Below, piece by piece: positions 43,521 to 53,182 of a stretch of DNA of 64,000 nucleotides. The position numbers were made by a program, and so were the translations under genes. This DNA comes from Diphasiastrum complanatum (taxonomy: Eukaryota; Streptophyta; Lycopodiopsida; Lycopodiales; Lycopodiaceae), in assembly GCA_029204225.1 (NCBI GenBank), contig CM055103.1, positions 844,223 to 908,222 on the forward strand, written 5' to 3'. Positions within the stretch are counted from its first letter, which is position 1; the number at the start of each line of letters is the position of its first letter. Under the pieces are notes generated by a model. It was not told the origin of the DNA, searched no databases, and saw only the letters and a program-made list of their open reading frames with translations.

Positions 43521-44626
43521 ACAACTCTTAGGAATAAGGTACTCACAGTACAAATGTGAACCAAGTGTCATTCTCGTTCCATGCCACAATTTCCAATAAC
43601 AAATAGGGTCAACCCATGGTCCTATAGATATTCAAAATAAATTCAACTAATGAATTCAAAAAACCCGGTGCTATGCAATTTTCAAACAGGGATTATTAAC
43701 CAATCCAAATTACACAACATTGTCACATTTACCTACACATGTGTCTCATTTTCTTCCTCCCTTAACTTTTTCGGTCACCCAAAAATTCTATTAGCGAAGG
43801 TCCCCAAAAATTCCATTGACACAAGTAAATGCAAGGCTACTTCCTTTTTTACCACACTGGTTTATTTTCATTACTTCGTTAAAGTTACCTGAATCAATGG
43901 AAAATCAATAAAATTTGATCCAGGTACTCTTTGATATTTGACACGCTTGTTTTTTTTTTGAGCATAAAGCTACCTCCCAAAAATTACGACCTTATTCCAT
44001 TTATTCACTTTAACAATTATCTGAAAAGCTTTGATTTGCTCAGTCTTAAAGATCAAAATCATTTAAGATAAGCCTATCGATGCACACCGAGTCCAAAAGG
44101 AAGAACCGAAAATATCATTTAACTCAACTAACTGGGAATATTGCTACTCCAGAGTTAAACCGATAAAAATCACAGTACCAAGAATCCAAAATTCCACTAA
44201 CTGGGTACTTGCCTGGAAAAAATTACCATGAAAAAATTCTATTGCCAATCCTAAATCCATGGATCCAATCACATGGGAAAAACGTTAGGATAATAGAATT
44301 TATTTTCTCAACAAATCCTCAAAAAAAAATTTGGAGTATAGGTCATCCGGGTTGCGTAACCATAAAATCGTTACGAATAGCCAAGCATTTCCCAAATGCT
44401 CCAACCTCCTTTGCAAAAACAATGGAACCCATGCAACCATTATGCACAACTCAGTGAACTAACTGAGACCTTCATCCACATGTTTTACCATGCAACCAGA
44501 GGAAAGCAAGAAGAAAAAAAAAAACTTCATGCAAAAGCCAATAAAGGCCTCCCAAAGACCTAACGTTAAAGGTTAATCTCATATCTTTTACTAACTTGGC
44601 TTCAGATAATACTTCATTTGCTTGGA
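43521..44626. other. Unassigned spacer, possibly old gypsy sequence
   Basis: Short unrelated open frames only. Probably decayed retrotransposon. Confidence 0.3.
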
Positions 44627-44631
44627 TCTTT

Positions 44632-45278
44632 TGTGAAAAATACAGATCCTAAGTGGATCTAAACTCCAAGATCATTGGCTTGAATGCTTGCACTCCAAAC
44701 TACATAAGCTAGGAATTGGCAACACATTCTATGCTACCTAGAATGCAAAGAACTTGATCAAAAAGCATTTATCACAAATGGAAACTTCCATAAACATCAA
44801 GTGCGGCCCAAAATAGCATTATACAGTCCATAATACATCAGCCTACCACTTTTGGAAAGCACCTAAGATCATACACACAAAGCTTGAACTCAATCACTAC
44901 ACAATGCCAACAATGGAAGGAGAACCCAATAGAAAAATCTCTCATTAAGCAAATGAATACAATGGATCTGCTCCAACCTGTTTCTCCACGGCCTACCTGC
45001 TATATATAGCTGAGAGAGATGACTCTCTCTCCTCTCTCTAGACCCTCCTTACCTAAAATATGCCCTATATAGGTAAAATTGGCATATATGTCCAAAATAC
45101 ATGAAAATGGACTCATTTCGAAGGTCTTGAAGTTTGAAACTTCTTCATACTGAGAAAATACACTTACTAAAAATATCTAGACCTGTTTCACAGGTGTGAA
45201 AAGTCAGATCCTAAACTATGTGCCATTTTTAGCAATTTTGGCCTAAAACTAGACAAGGAAATGTTGACAATTTTCACA
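44632..45278 (-). repeat. 3' LTR of element E
   Basis: 647 bp. The shared palindrome is mutated here to TTCACAGGTGTGAA (about 45188), whereas the 5' LTR keeps the CACGTG core. Purine tract complement CTCCCTCTTC at 45279-45288. Confidence 0.95.
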
Positions 45279-45291
45279 CTCCCTCTTCAAC

Positions 45292-48200
45292 TTAACTTGC
45301 TAGTTTTACAACACTACTTTGTTCCAACTTAAGAATGATCTCCATCATCACAATAGATCTCTTCTCAAGGATCCTAATATGTACAAAATAGGACACAACA
45401 TAATTGATATAGATAATAGTGTCCATATAGGATGCTTCACTATTTCTTACATCAATTTTACATAGAATCATAAAAATGGTACATGTAAAAGAACATAGAA
45501 TCTCAATTAATGAATTCCTCCATGTATCCATCTCTGGTTTCTCTGTAAAATAGCAGCAAACAAGTTGTAAATGAAAGTGATCAACAAGTGTTTGCATGCC
45601 TCCTCCACATTTCACTATACATATAGTGAATGCAACATGTATCTCCATGAATGAACTTCCATCACCACCTTGCCTTTGTAGATCTTCAATCCATGAAAGC
45701 CTTTGAGTGAATGAATGCCAAAAAGATGTGTTCCCTACTCCATTTGAATGACCAAAACCTGAACTTGAAATACTTGAAGTACCTCCACAAGATTTGCACA
45801 CAACGCTTGATCCTACAATGTCAACAAGTTGCCAATTTGCCAACACTAGAATACTAGATCTTGAACTTTGTTCAAAAGAAAACATATTGACCACTTCAAT
45901 ACCTTTCAAGATCTGAATGAATTCATGTACTTGATCATACAAACCAGCAATGATAACTATTCCATCTCCAAGATCCAAAGGATGCAAAACTATGGAACTA
46001 GTTTTATTGAAATTTGACAATTTCAACACATTGACATAACAATGTTCATACATGAGATTAGGCAAGTGAGGTAGAGTAAGAAGACACTTCCTTGCAGCTC
46101 CAAAGACCTTACTTGAACCTTCAAGAACCTGTAAAAACAGATCCAAAATGCCTTGACCATTTGTCTCTTCTTTGATGCTTTTCACTAGCTTCGAATTGCC
46201 ACTTGTCTCTTGGTGTTGATGAAGCAATCCAAGATCAACCTCTTGATCTTCCAATAAGACATCAAAGATCTTGCATATGTGAACATCTTCAGATCTGAAA
46301 CTCTGAAGATACTCCCTCTCAAACACATGATTAAGATCCCACAAGATCTCATCAATGCTCAAATTTGACCCTTCACTATAGTTAGTGAAAACAATGCCAC
46401 CATCATAAACCAAAAGATAGATTCCAACATTTCCATTTAACATGAAGTAGAGTAGGTGAAGATGAGTATCAAACCTAATAAAAACAGCCCTCTTGAGTTC
46501 ATAACAAACCTCAATAAGCTCACCAATGATATCTCCCTTGCCTTGAAGAAGTTGCCACTTGAGTTGCTCCATGTAGTCTTCTTCAACCAACCTTTTGCCA
46601 TTTTGACCATGAATGAACAATCCACCACAATCATAGAATGCTTTGAGTTGATGAAGAGATGTTAGATCCATGCTTTGGATCTTCCCAAGAACCACTCTTC
46701 CATTGCCCTTTCCTTCACAAGACTCCCTCTTAATGCTAGCACCACAAAAGTTAGAAACCTCCCTCTTGATAGTTGCACCATAAGAAGTAGAAGACTCTTG
46801 AATATTAGAAGCCAAGAAAAGAATCCTTAGTACCTTCAACATAAGAGTGATTGAAGTACTCTCTCTTTTCAAACATGAACTTCTACTCAATGATTTAGGT
46901 AATGAGTCATATGATAATGATTCTTCCTCACTATCGTTCATAAAAACATCATTCAAAGTACATCCTACTTTGAACACTTCACATACTTCTCTTCCTTTTG
47001 ACTTGTGATCTCCCTCACCAAGTCTCATGATAGAAACCTTTGATCTACTCTTTTTATGAAGAAATGTGACACCACTTGTTGCACAAATGACTTTATCACA
47101 AAAAGATGTAAAAGAACCATTTCCTTCAAGCATGCTCAAAGAACCATCATCTTTTCCCACATGATTACATACATCAATATGAAAAGAATTAGAAGAACAA
47201 CCATCTTCTTGCAAAGAATGACACTTAGCATCTCCATCTTTTTCCATATGAACAAACAAGTCATTAGCAACAATCACTTCCAAAGAAGAATCTTCATCAA
47301 CTCCATTGATGAAGTTAGCTCCTTCCTTACCTTTTCCATTTTTGCACTTGCCATCTAGCACCATTGAAGAACCAACAAGCCTTGGAAGTCCATGAGTAGA
47401 AGAGTACAAACATGATGCTAATTTAGCTCCACATGACTCCATATGACTAGTAGGTAACACTAGTGCATCTTCAAGATCCAATGGATCCAAAAAATTGACC
47501 ATAGATTCACCAAAGCTTGCCAAGTTAGCACAAAAATTATCATCTCCAAGAAGTACATTAGATCTCAACCTAGATCTAGCATTTTGTTTCTTATGGCATT
47601 CATTTGCAAAATGTCCTTTCACTCCACAATAAAAACATTTGAACTTGGACTTATCTTGCTTCCTACTTTGCAAAGAAGAAGAATGCTTTCCATGCTCCAA
47701 ACTACCTTGCTTGGACCACTTGCCTTTGAACTTGCCCTTTGTGAAAAGAGCTTCTTCATCTCCACCTTGTGTTGATGCACCACCACCTTTGGCTTGCAAC
47801 CTATGCTCTTCAGCCACCAAGATCTCTTGCAAGTCATTGACACTTGGCAAGGACTTTTGTATAGCAAAGCATTGTACAAGGTTAGAATGTTCATCAAGCA
47901 AACCATTCAACATGACTTGAACTAGTTCCCCATCCTTTATGCTTTCATCTATGCATGCTAGATCATCATTCAAGGATTTAACCTTCAAGACAAATGAATG
48001 TGCACTCTCTCCCTCTCTTTGACAACTTTGGAAGATTTGCCTTCTTAGGGTGAGAACCCTAGATGTGGATTTGGACTCATAGATCTTCTTCAAAGCATTC
48101 CATGCTTCACTTGAAGAAGTACATTTACCAACTTCTTTAAGAAGTTCATTGGTAACATTCATCTTTATGATATGTAAGGCTCTTTTAGCCCTTCTATCAA

Positions 48201-48432
48201 AATTTAGTTGCTCTTGAAGAATTAGAGGTCTTTCTTCAATTCCCACAACTATATCCATTAGCTCATTCAACTCTAGTAAAGACTCCATCCTCACTTTCCA
48301 AGTTGAATAGTTTGTAGAGTTTAACCTCTCTTTAGCTTCCAACATGATTCCACCATTGGATGTCATGATGCTAAAATCTTCTTGTGTCCTTAGGCTCTGT
48401 TCTAATGCACCTAGCACTCTCCTTTCTCTCAA
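45292..48432 (-). CDS. Gag fused to RT-derived unknown domain (element E, uninterrupted)
   Basis: 1046 codons, the open version of the B ORF. The likely gag start is the internal ATG at 48366 (MTSNGG). Gag 23-260; intact CCHC knuckle CFYCGVKGHFANEC (266-279); no protease, integrase or canonical RT. The unknown region begins at about 285. The RT-like part is about 583-728, with LLVYDGG replacing LLIYVDD. Further on, ARKCLLTL and VLKLSNF may correspond to YRKLIGSL and VGKLSQF of copia RNase H, a weaker match. The tail after KPEMDTWRN is fused here but cut off by stops in B and C. Fewer than ten residues differ from B, so the ORF has stayed open across at least two insertions. Role unknown; gag may help package its own RNA. 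Confidence 0.72.
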   Translation of the reverse strand: MRERRVLGALEQSLRTQEDFSIMTSNGGIMLEAKERLNSTNYSTWKVRMESLLELNELMDIVVGIEERPLILQEQLNFDRRAKRALHIIKMNVTNELLKEVGKCTSSSEAWNALKKIYESKSTSRVLTLRRQIFQSCQREGESAHSFVLKVKSLNDDLACIDESIKDGELVQVMLNGLLDEHSNLVQCFAIQKSLPSVNDLQEILVAEEHRLQAKGGGASTQGGDEEALFTKGKFKGKWSKQGSLEHGKHSSSLQSRKQDKSKFKCFYCGVKGHFANECHKKQNARSRLRSNVLLGDDNFCANLASFGESMVNFLDPLDLEDALVLPTSHMESCGAKLASCLYSSTHGLPRLVGSSMVLDGKCKNGKGKEGANFINGVDEDSSLEVIVANDLFVHMEKDGDAKCHSLQEDGCSSNSFHIDVCNHVGKDDGSLSMLEGNGSFTSFCDKVICATSGVTFLHKKSRSKVSIMRLGEGDHKSKGREVCEVFKVGCTLNDVFMNDSEEESLSYDSLPKSLSRSSCLKRESTSITLMLKVLRILFLASNIQESSTSYGATIKREVSNFCGASIKRESCEGKGNGRVVLGKIQSMDLTSLHQLKAFYDCGGLFIHGQNGKRLVEEDYMEQLKWQLLQGKGDIIGELIEVCYELKRAVFIRFDTHLHLLYFMLNGNVGIYLLVYDGGIVFTNYSEGSNLSIDEILWDLNHVFEREYLQSFRSEDVHICKIFDVLLEDQEVDLGLLHQHQETSGNSKLVKSIKEETNGQGILDLFLQVLEGSSKVFGAARKCLLTLPHLPNLMYEHCYVNVLKLSNFNKTSSIVLHPLDLGDGIVIIAGLYDQVHEFIQILKGIEVVNMFSFEQSSRSSILVLANWQLVDIVGSSVVCKSCGGTSSISSSGFGHSNGVGNTSFWHSFTQRLSWIEDLQRQGGDGSSFMEIHVAFTICIVKCGGGMQTLVDHFHLQLVCCYFTEKPEMDTWRNSLIEILCSFTCTIFMILCKIDVRNSEASYMDTIIYINYVVSYFVHIRILEKRSIVMMEIILKLEQSSVVKLAS

Positions 48433-49048
48433 TAAATGAAGAAGGAGAAGATCTTAAAAGATTTAGAACCCTAAATGACCTCTATCTTGAAACTATTTGG
48501 CTTTCAAGTATAGAAAGGAAGATTGAAACACATGCAACACTTTGCACACACTAAGAATGGATTACAAACTCAAACCAACCTGAACACACTCTTGCTTAAG
48601 CTCTCAAACTTTCCAGCAAGTGACCAAATCAAGTTATGGTGTGAAGAGTTACTTGCATTCTTAGAAAATACCCAAAACTAGGATGCCAAAATTACCTAGT
48701 AATGAACAAACTTGATCAACATATGATCACCACACTAAGATATTGATTCAACCTGTAAAACCACATGTAAACCACACTTCTAAAAGTTTATAAACTCCAG
48801 CAAGTGATAAATACAAGATTTAGAGGTGAATGAATGAGCACACTTAGTGAATCACAAGACTAGCTTCACTATCTTGTCAAATCTTGGTGTTTAGATGTAG
48901 ATCTAAGATCACTTCACATGAGAATGTTCCTCAACCTGTTAAGAACCTGAAAACACACTTGCATAATGGTTAACACCTTCCAGCAAATGCTCCAATCAAA
49001 TTACATAAGGAGAGTTACTTACATGCTCAACAAAGTACACCAAAATTT

Positions 49049-49375
49049 ATGCCAAAATTGATGACAATCTTTACAATATGCTCTTCACAATGGAGCTTAC
49101 AATATGTTCACCCAAAAAAGGGGATCTTTCATCCAAATGGGAGCTTTGCTCAGCCTTTAGGAGAATTACAACTCACTCAAAAGAGCATTTGTCATCCACT
49201 TAAGGAGAAGTTTCATCCACTTAAGGAGAGTGTTCATCCAAGAATGGAGATTGTCAACAATAGGATTGAAAAGAACATTGTTAGTATTGAATATACACAA
49301 GCCTCACAATCACAAATGATTAGGTGTTATGATCTGATCCAAAATAGTTTCTTTTCAGCCTCTGATCTTCAATAG
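49049..49375 (+). CDS. Antisense 108-codon ORF in the leader of E
   Basis: Same ORF as in B and D, one residue different (IEYTQAS versus IEYAQAS). Function unknown. Confidence 0.3.
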   Translation: MPKLMTIFTICSSQWSLQYVHPKKGIFHPNGSFAQPLGELQLTQKSICHPLKEKFHPLKESVHPRMEIVNNRIEKNIVSIEYTQASQSQMIRCYDLIQNSFFSASDLQ

Positions 49376-49377
49376 AC

Positions 49378-49508
49378 CTGAAATATGCTTTTGATCCACA
49401 AGTTCAACTCACAAAACAAAGGTTAGTAAGATTTGATCAACAAAGCAATGCAAAATCATGCTAGAACTTGATCAAACATCCAAATATCACCAAAAATGGA
49501 ATACTTAC
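49378..49508 (-). other. Candidate intron in the leader of E
   Basis: 131 nt, GTAAGT donor, TACTAAC, TTTCAG acceptor on the minus strand. Confidence 0.5.
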
Positions 49509-49524
49509 TGTAAATAGAAGCCAA

Positions 49525-49539
49525 CCAGCTCTGATACCA
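49525..49539 (-). promoter_or_regulatory. Primer-binding site of element E
   Basis: Complement TGGTATCAGAGCTGG abutting the LTR at 49540. Confidence 0.9.
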
Positions 49540-50186
49540 TGTGAAAAATACAGATCCTAAGTGGATCTAAACTCCAAGATCATTGGCTTGAATGCTTGCA
49601 CTCCAAACTACATAAGCTAGGAATTGGCAACACATTCTATGCTACCTAGAATGCAAAGAACTTGATCAAAAAGCATTTATCACAAATGGAAACTTCCATA
49701 AACATCAAGTGCGGCCCAAAATAGCATTATACAGTCCATAATACATCAGCCTACCACTTTTGGAAAGCACCTAAGATCATACACACAAAGCTTGAACTCA
49801 ATCACTACACAATGCCAACAATGGAAGGAGAACCCAATAGAAAAATCTCTCATTAAGCAAATGAATACAATGGATCTGCTCCAACCTGTTTCTCCACGGC
49901 CTACCTGCTATATATAGCTGAGAGAGATGACTCTCTCTCCTCTCTCTAGACCCTCCTTACCTAAAATATGCCCTATATAGGTAAAATTGGCATATATGTC
50001 CAAAATACATGAAAATGGACTCATTTCGAAGGTCTTGAAGTTTGACACTTCTTCATACTGAAAAAATACACTTACTAAAAATATCTAGACCTGTTTCACA
50101 CGTGTGAAAAGTCAGATCCTAAACTATGTGCCATTTTTAGCAATTTTGGCCTAAAACTAGACAAGGAAATGTTGACAATTTTCACA
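49540..50186 (-). repeat. 5' LTR of element E, with promoter
   Basis: 647 bp. On the minus strand the TATATATA box and the preceding GAGAGAG/CTCTCTC hairpin are as in B. TTCACACGTGTGAA is intact near 50096-50109. Confidence 0.95.
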
Positions 50187-50755
50187 TCTTTTGTATCATA
50201 TTTTCCACACTTTGATATAGTTTACCCACTCTTACAGATTCCCCATCGACAATTTTTAGGACATCCATAATGGGCTTGCATATCTCAACAAATTGTTCAG
50301 TTGATCACCATAATGTTGATCCAAAAACATCTTCTTCCACATCATCGACTAACATTCAATGTTCTAAATTTAGTCTTAAAACAAAATTGTTCCAAGATGA
50401 TTCAACAATACTTTGTTGTAGGGCTTGTTGATCTTCCATCAAGTGATCTATAGCAATGAATTTAGTGCCAAACCTTGTCTTTGTACACTTTAGCTAACCT
50501 TTATGAGGAGGATGCTTTTGAAAATATGACAAGAGTTGTATGATGTCTTGTCATAAATTTCAGTATCTTTCTTATTATAAGCATTGTATCTTTTAACTCT
50601 GCTATCTTTCCAATATCCTTCAATAAGAAACCTAAATAATGTGCAACACATGGAGCCCAAACGATTGAAGGATATTTAGTCATAGGTAGCTCTCCAGCCT
50701 TTTTGTAGCTACTAGCACTAATATAATATTCACAACATTTTCTACTCCAGCTTTA
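50187..50755 (-). pseudogene. hAT-superfamily transposase relic
   Basis: Minus strand reads GVENVVNIILVLVATK, then MTKYPSIVWAPCVAHYLGFLLKDIGKI, RTRFGTKFIAIDHL and ICKPIMDVLKIVDG. These fit the middle of plant hAT transposases: the VVTDNAANY area, the xWTPCAAHCLDLMLEDI block, the TRFGTKF block and the region before the C-terminal dimerisation domain. At least three stops (for example in LNLEH*MLVDD and TLW*STEQF) make it dead. Element E interrupts it at 50187. The C-terminal dimerisation motif is not seen. Confidence 0.8.
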
Positions 50756-50765
50756 AAGATTGCTT

Positions 50766-50855
50766 AAGGGGGAGTGTTGGAGTTTAATGTTTCTCCTACG
50801 CAACCTAACTGCCCTCCTTCCTTCTATGAAAATCACTCTCTCGAAATTGAAAAAA
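50766..50855 (+). repeat. Purine tract and start of a copia-type LTR relic
   Basis: AAGGGGGAG (50766-50774) is followed by TGTTGGAGTTTAATG (50775), the classic copia tract-LTR junction. The next ~75 bp match the complement of 40965-41046. Confidence 0.6.
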
Positions 50856-51309
50856 ATTTAAGTTTAGTTGAACTCATTACGGGTATAATTTTTCTAATAG
50901 AGCAATGTCCAAAAAAATATTTTTTTTACTAGACCATACTATGCTTATAGAATTTATACCAACGAGCTTTGCAAACTAGATTTTATGCAACAAATATGAG
51001 GAAAAAACCATTCTATGCATCGAAATCTAATTCATATAGAATTTTTTTTGGCCATCATGATTCCACAATCAACTTAACTACCATTTTAAAATTATAGTCC
51101 ATAATGACTATTAGAAGCCCTTGAAGCTTTGTTAAAAAAAACGAAAACCAGAAACCAAAAAATCCAGGTATGACTTCTCCAGGCCCACCCCTCCTCCCTA
51201 CCTACCCTGCCCCCAACTCAAAAAACACTAAAATAAACTTTAAGTTTAACTAGAAGTTGGCTTTACAACACCCCCCCACCCCCAATTCCTAAAAAAAGAA
51301 TAAAGTGCT
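50856..51309. other. Unassigned spacer
   Basis: AT-rich, with a short C-rich patch (CACCCCCCCACCCCC near 51268). No feature recognised. Confidence 0.3.
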
Positions 51310-51792
51310 CATCCAAGGATCCTATTCTAAGCATGCCAATAACAAGGAACACAAGGGAAACGGATGGCGGACAAACCAATCTAACCAAACCTAGATCGAA
51401 CGGATCTAGCCCCCAAGATATGGATCGATCACAAAGAGGAATGAGGCATCACACTAGTAGCATATGACTACCAGTCTCACAATCATGGATACACTAGTGA
51501 GAGCCCAATAGGTATATTGTACCCTCCAAGGTCCATGCACCACTAGTACTGCACTATGACACCTCACTGGACACCTCTGCAGCCTATCTAGGCCATGTCA
51601 TCCAATTCCCCAATGACTCACTGAAAGACCCATGTAAATCCACCATCATGAGTTTAGGCCTACAACCATTAATTATGACCATGTACACATAAGGGTCCCA
51701 ATTCCCTTATAGTCACAATTAACTTATGGGGGCTATTGGTCTATCGATCCCTAGCGTGAACACGCTATCCGAGACTAGCCATGGGCATGGCA
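51305..51792 (-). repeat. Ty3/gypsy 3' LTR, partial
   Basis: On the minus strand it starts TGCCATGCCCATGG after the tract AAGGGGGAATAA. It matches 41527 to about 42010 with scattered substitutions. Truncated at its left edge. Confidence 0.6.
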
Positions 51793-51921
51793 TTATTCCC
51801 CCTTATTCAAGTTTTGTCCTCGGAACTTAAAACTAGGAAAGTTCCTCCTTAAGCTTCCTTCATGCTCCCAGATGCGGTTTTTGGATGGGATGGAGAGAAG
51901 TTCTACGTCAAATCGGAATTG
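51793..51921 (-). pseudogene. Ty3/gypsy pol C-terminus
   Basis: Minus strand reads SKNRIWEHEGSLRRNF, then PSFKFRGQNLNKGE and a stop. This resembles the gypsy polyprotein end (xxTWExExxLRxxFPxFxxRGQNSxxGG) that precedes the polypurine tract. It is cut at 51921 by insertion of element C. The rest of the pol is not recognisable on the other side of C. Confidence 0.5.
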
Positions 51922-51926
51922 GAACG

Positions 51927-52580
51927 TGTGAGAGATTTCAACTAGTTTAGTCTAGTTTAGTCACATTTTGGTAAATTGTCAATAAGAGGCCAAAACTCAT
52001 TTTAGACTTAGAGATAAACTTTTTGAAGTTATATTAGTTTAAAATACATTCAATAAACACTTTTGGAAAGTGTGGGAAAGTTGGTAGTCACGTTTGAGAG
52101 AGATTCAAATTTGAACTTTGGGTACATTGAATCTAGACCCAAAAATAGTAGGGTTTACATTTTGGAGGGAAAGCCAAGTGGGCAAATAGGGTTTGGAAAC
52201 TCTATAAAAGGATGTAACTCGTGGAGAGACACATCTTCTCTCTTCTCTCTCTCATTTCATCATTATACATGGTTCTCTTTGGGTTCTACTACTCATTGGT
52301 GCACTACCTTGGTGTTATCTTGCAATCTTGTGTGTAGAATGATCATTTATTGCTATTTTCGGTTCCACACGTGTGAAATACAGTAGGGTCCTGTAATTTT
52401 ACGGACAGAAAACAAATTTTATGTTTTGTTTCATGTTTGATCAATATCTCTTAAAGTTTGCATCTCATTTTGTATGTAGATGCTGATTTTTCTACATTGG
52501 CAGGATTGTTGGTTTGCTCCTTATTGTAACCAAAGATTTGGGACTTGGATTGGATCTTGAATGATCTGAAATCCTTCACA
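51927..52580 (+). repeat. 5' LTR of element C, with promoter
   Basis: 654 bp, TGTGAGAGATT...ATCCTTCACA. TATA box CTATAAAAGG near 52202-52211. CCACACGTGTGAAATA near 52365. Confidence 0.9.
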
Positions 52581-52592
52581 TGGTATCAGATC
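52581..52592 (+). promoter_or_regulatory. Primer-binding site of element C
   Basis: TGGTATCAGATC; shorter match to initiator tRNA-Met than in the other elements. Confidence 0.75.
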
Positions 52593-53113
52593 TCTTGTGT
52601 TTTAGGTTATGAAAGGATCATCCATCTTTAGCAAGGATTTGGAGGAGTTACCAATGCTAGAGCATGCTAGATTGATCGCTACTCAAAAATCAGCATTTTT
52701 GCATGTGTAGAATTGATCTTCTGTAGGTCAAAACTCAATATAGGGTTATATACTTGATCAATTCCAATTTCACACTTGGTTTACTGGATTTAGATGATAT
52801 TTGGTGCATTAGGAAGGTCTCATTGGAGTCTACAAGAAGATATACCAAGTTTCTAGAAATTGCATGTAGAATTTGAGATATTCAATTTTTTGTTATTTTG
52901 TCAAAACCCTAATTTTGATTGGATCTCTAGTTTGTGAGGTTACTGAACTTCATTTGAGTGTGTTTCAATCTTAGAAAGTGGCAAGAATCATTAGATTGAG
53001 GATAGATCATAGGTTGATCAAGATTTCACTATTCTATGTGTTGATTTTCTAGTTAGAAGTGCTAGAAGAGATTTGAGAGGTTCCATATCTTTGTGATTTC
53101 TTCTTGAGTTCAT
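52593..53113 (+). other. 5' leader of element C
   Basis: About 0.5 kb without coding potential; lacks the modules and antisense ORF of B, D and E. Confidence 0.55.
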
Positions 53114-53182
53114 TTGGTGACATTCAAGAGAGTGCTTTGTGCATTGGAACAGGTTGAAAGAAGAAGATCAAGTCACTTCAAC

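Larger units (their letters stand above)
48433..49524 (-). other. 5' leader of element E
   Basis: About 1.1 kb, nearly identical to the leaders of B and D, with the same modules and intron signals. Confidence 0.7.
44632..50186 (-). mobile_element. Non-autonomous copia-type LTR retrotransposon E (complete, sister of B)
   Basis: 5,555 bp, the same length as B. LTRs 44632-45278 and 49540-50186 (647 bp each) differ at about three positions by eye. Perfect target duplication TCTTT (44627-44631 and 50187-50191). Inserted into a hAT transposase relic. It encodes the same gag-plus-RT-like ORF as B but without B's internal stop and with an intact zinc knuckle. Confidence 0.95.
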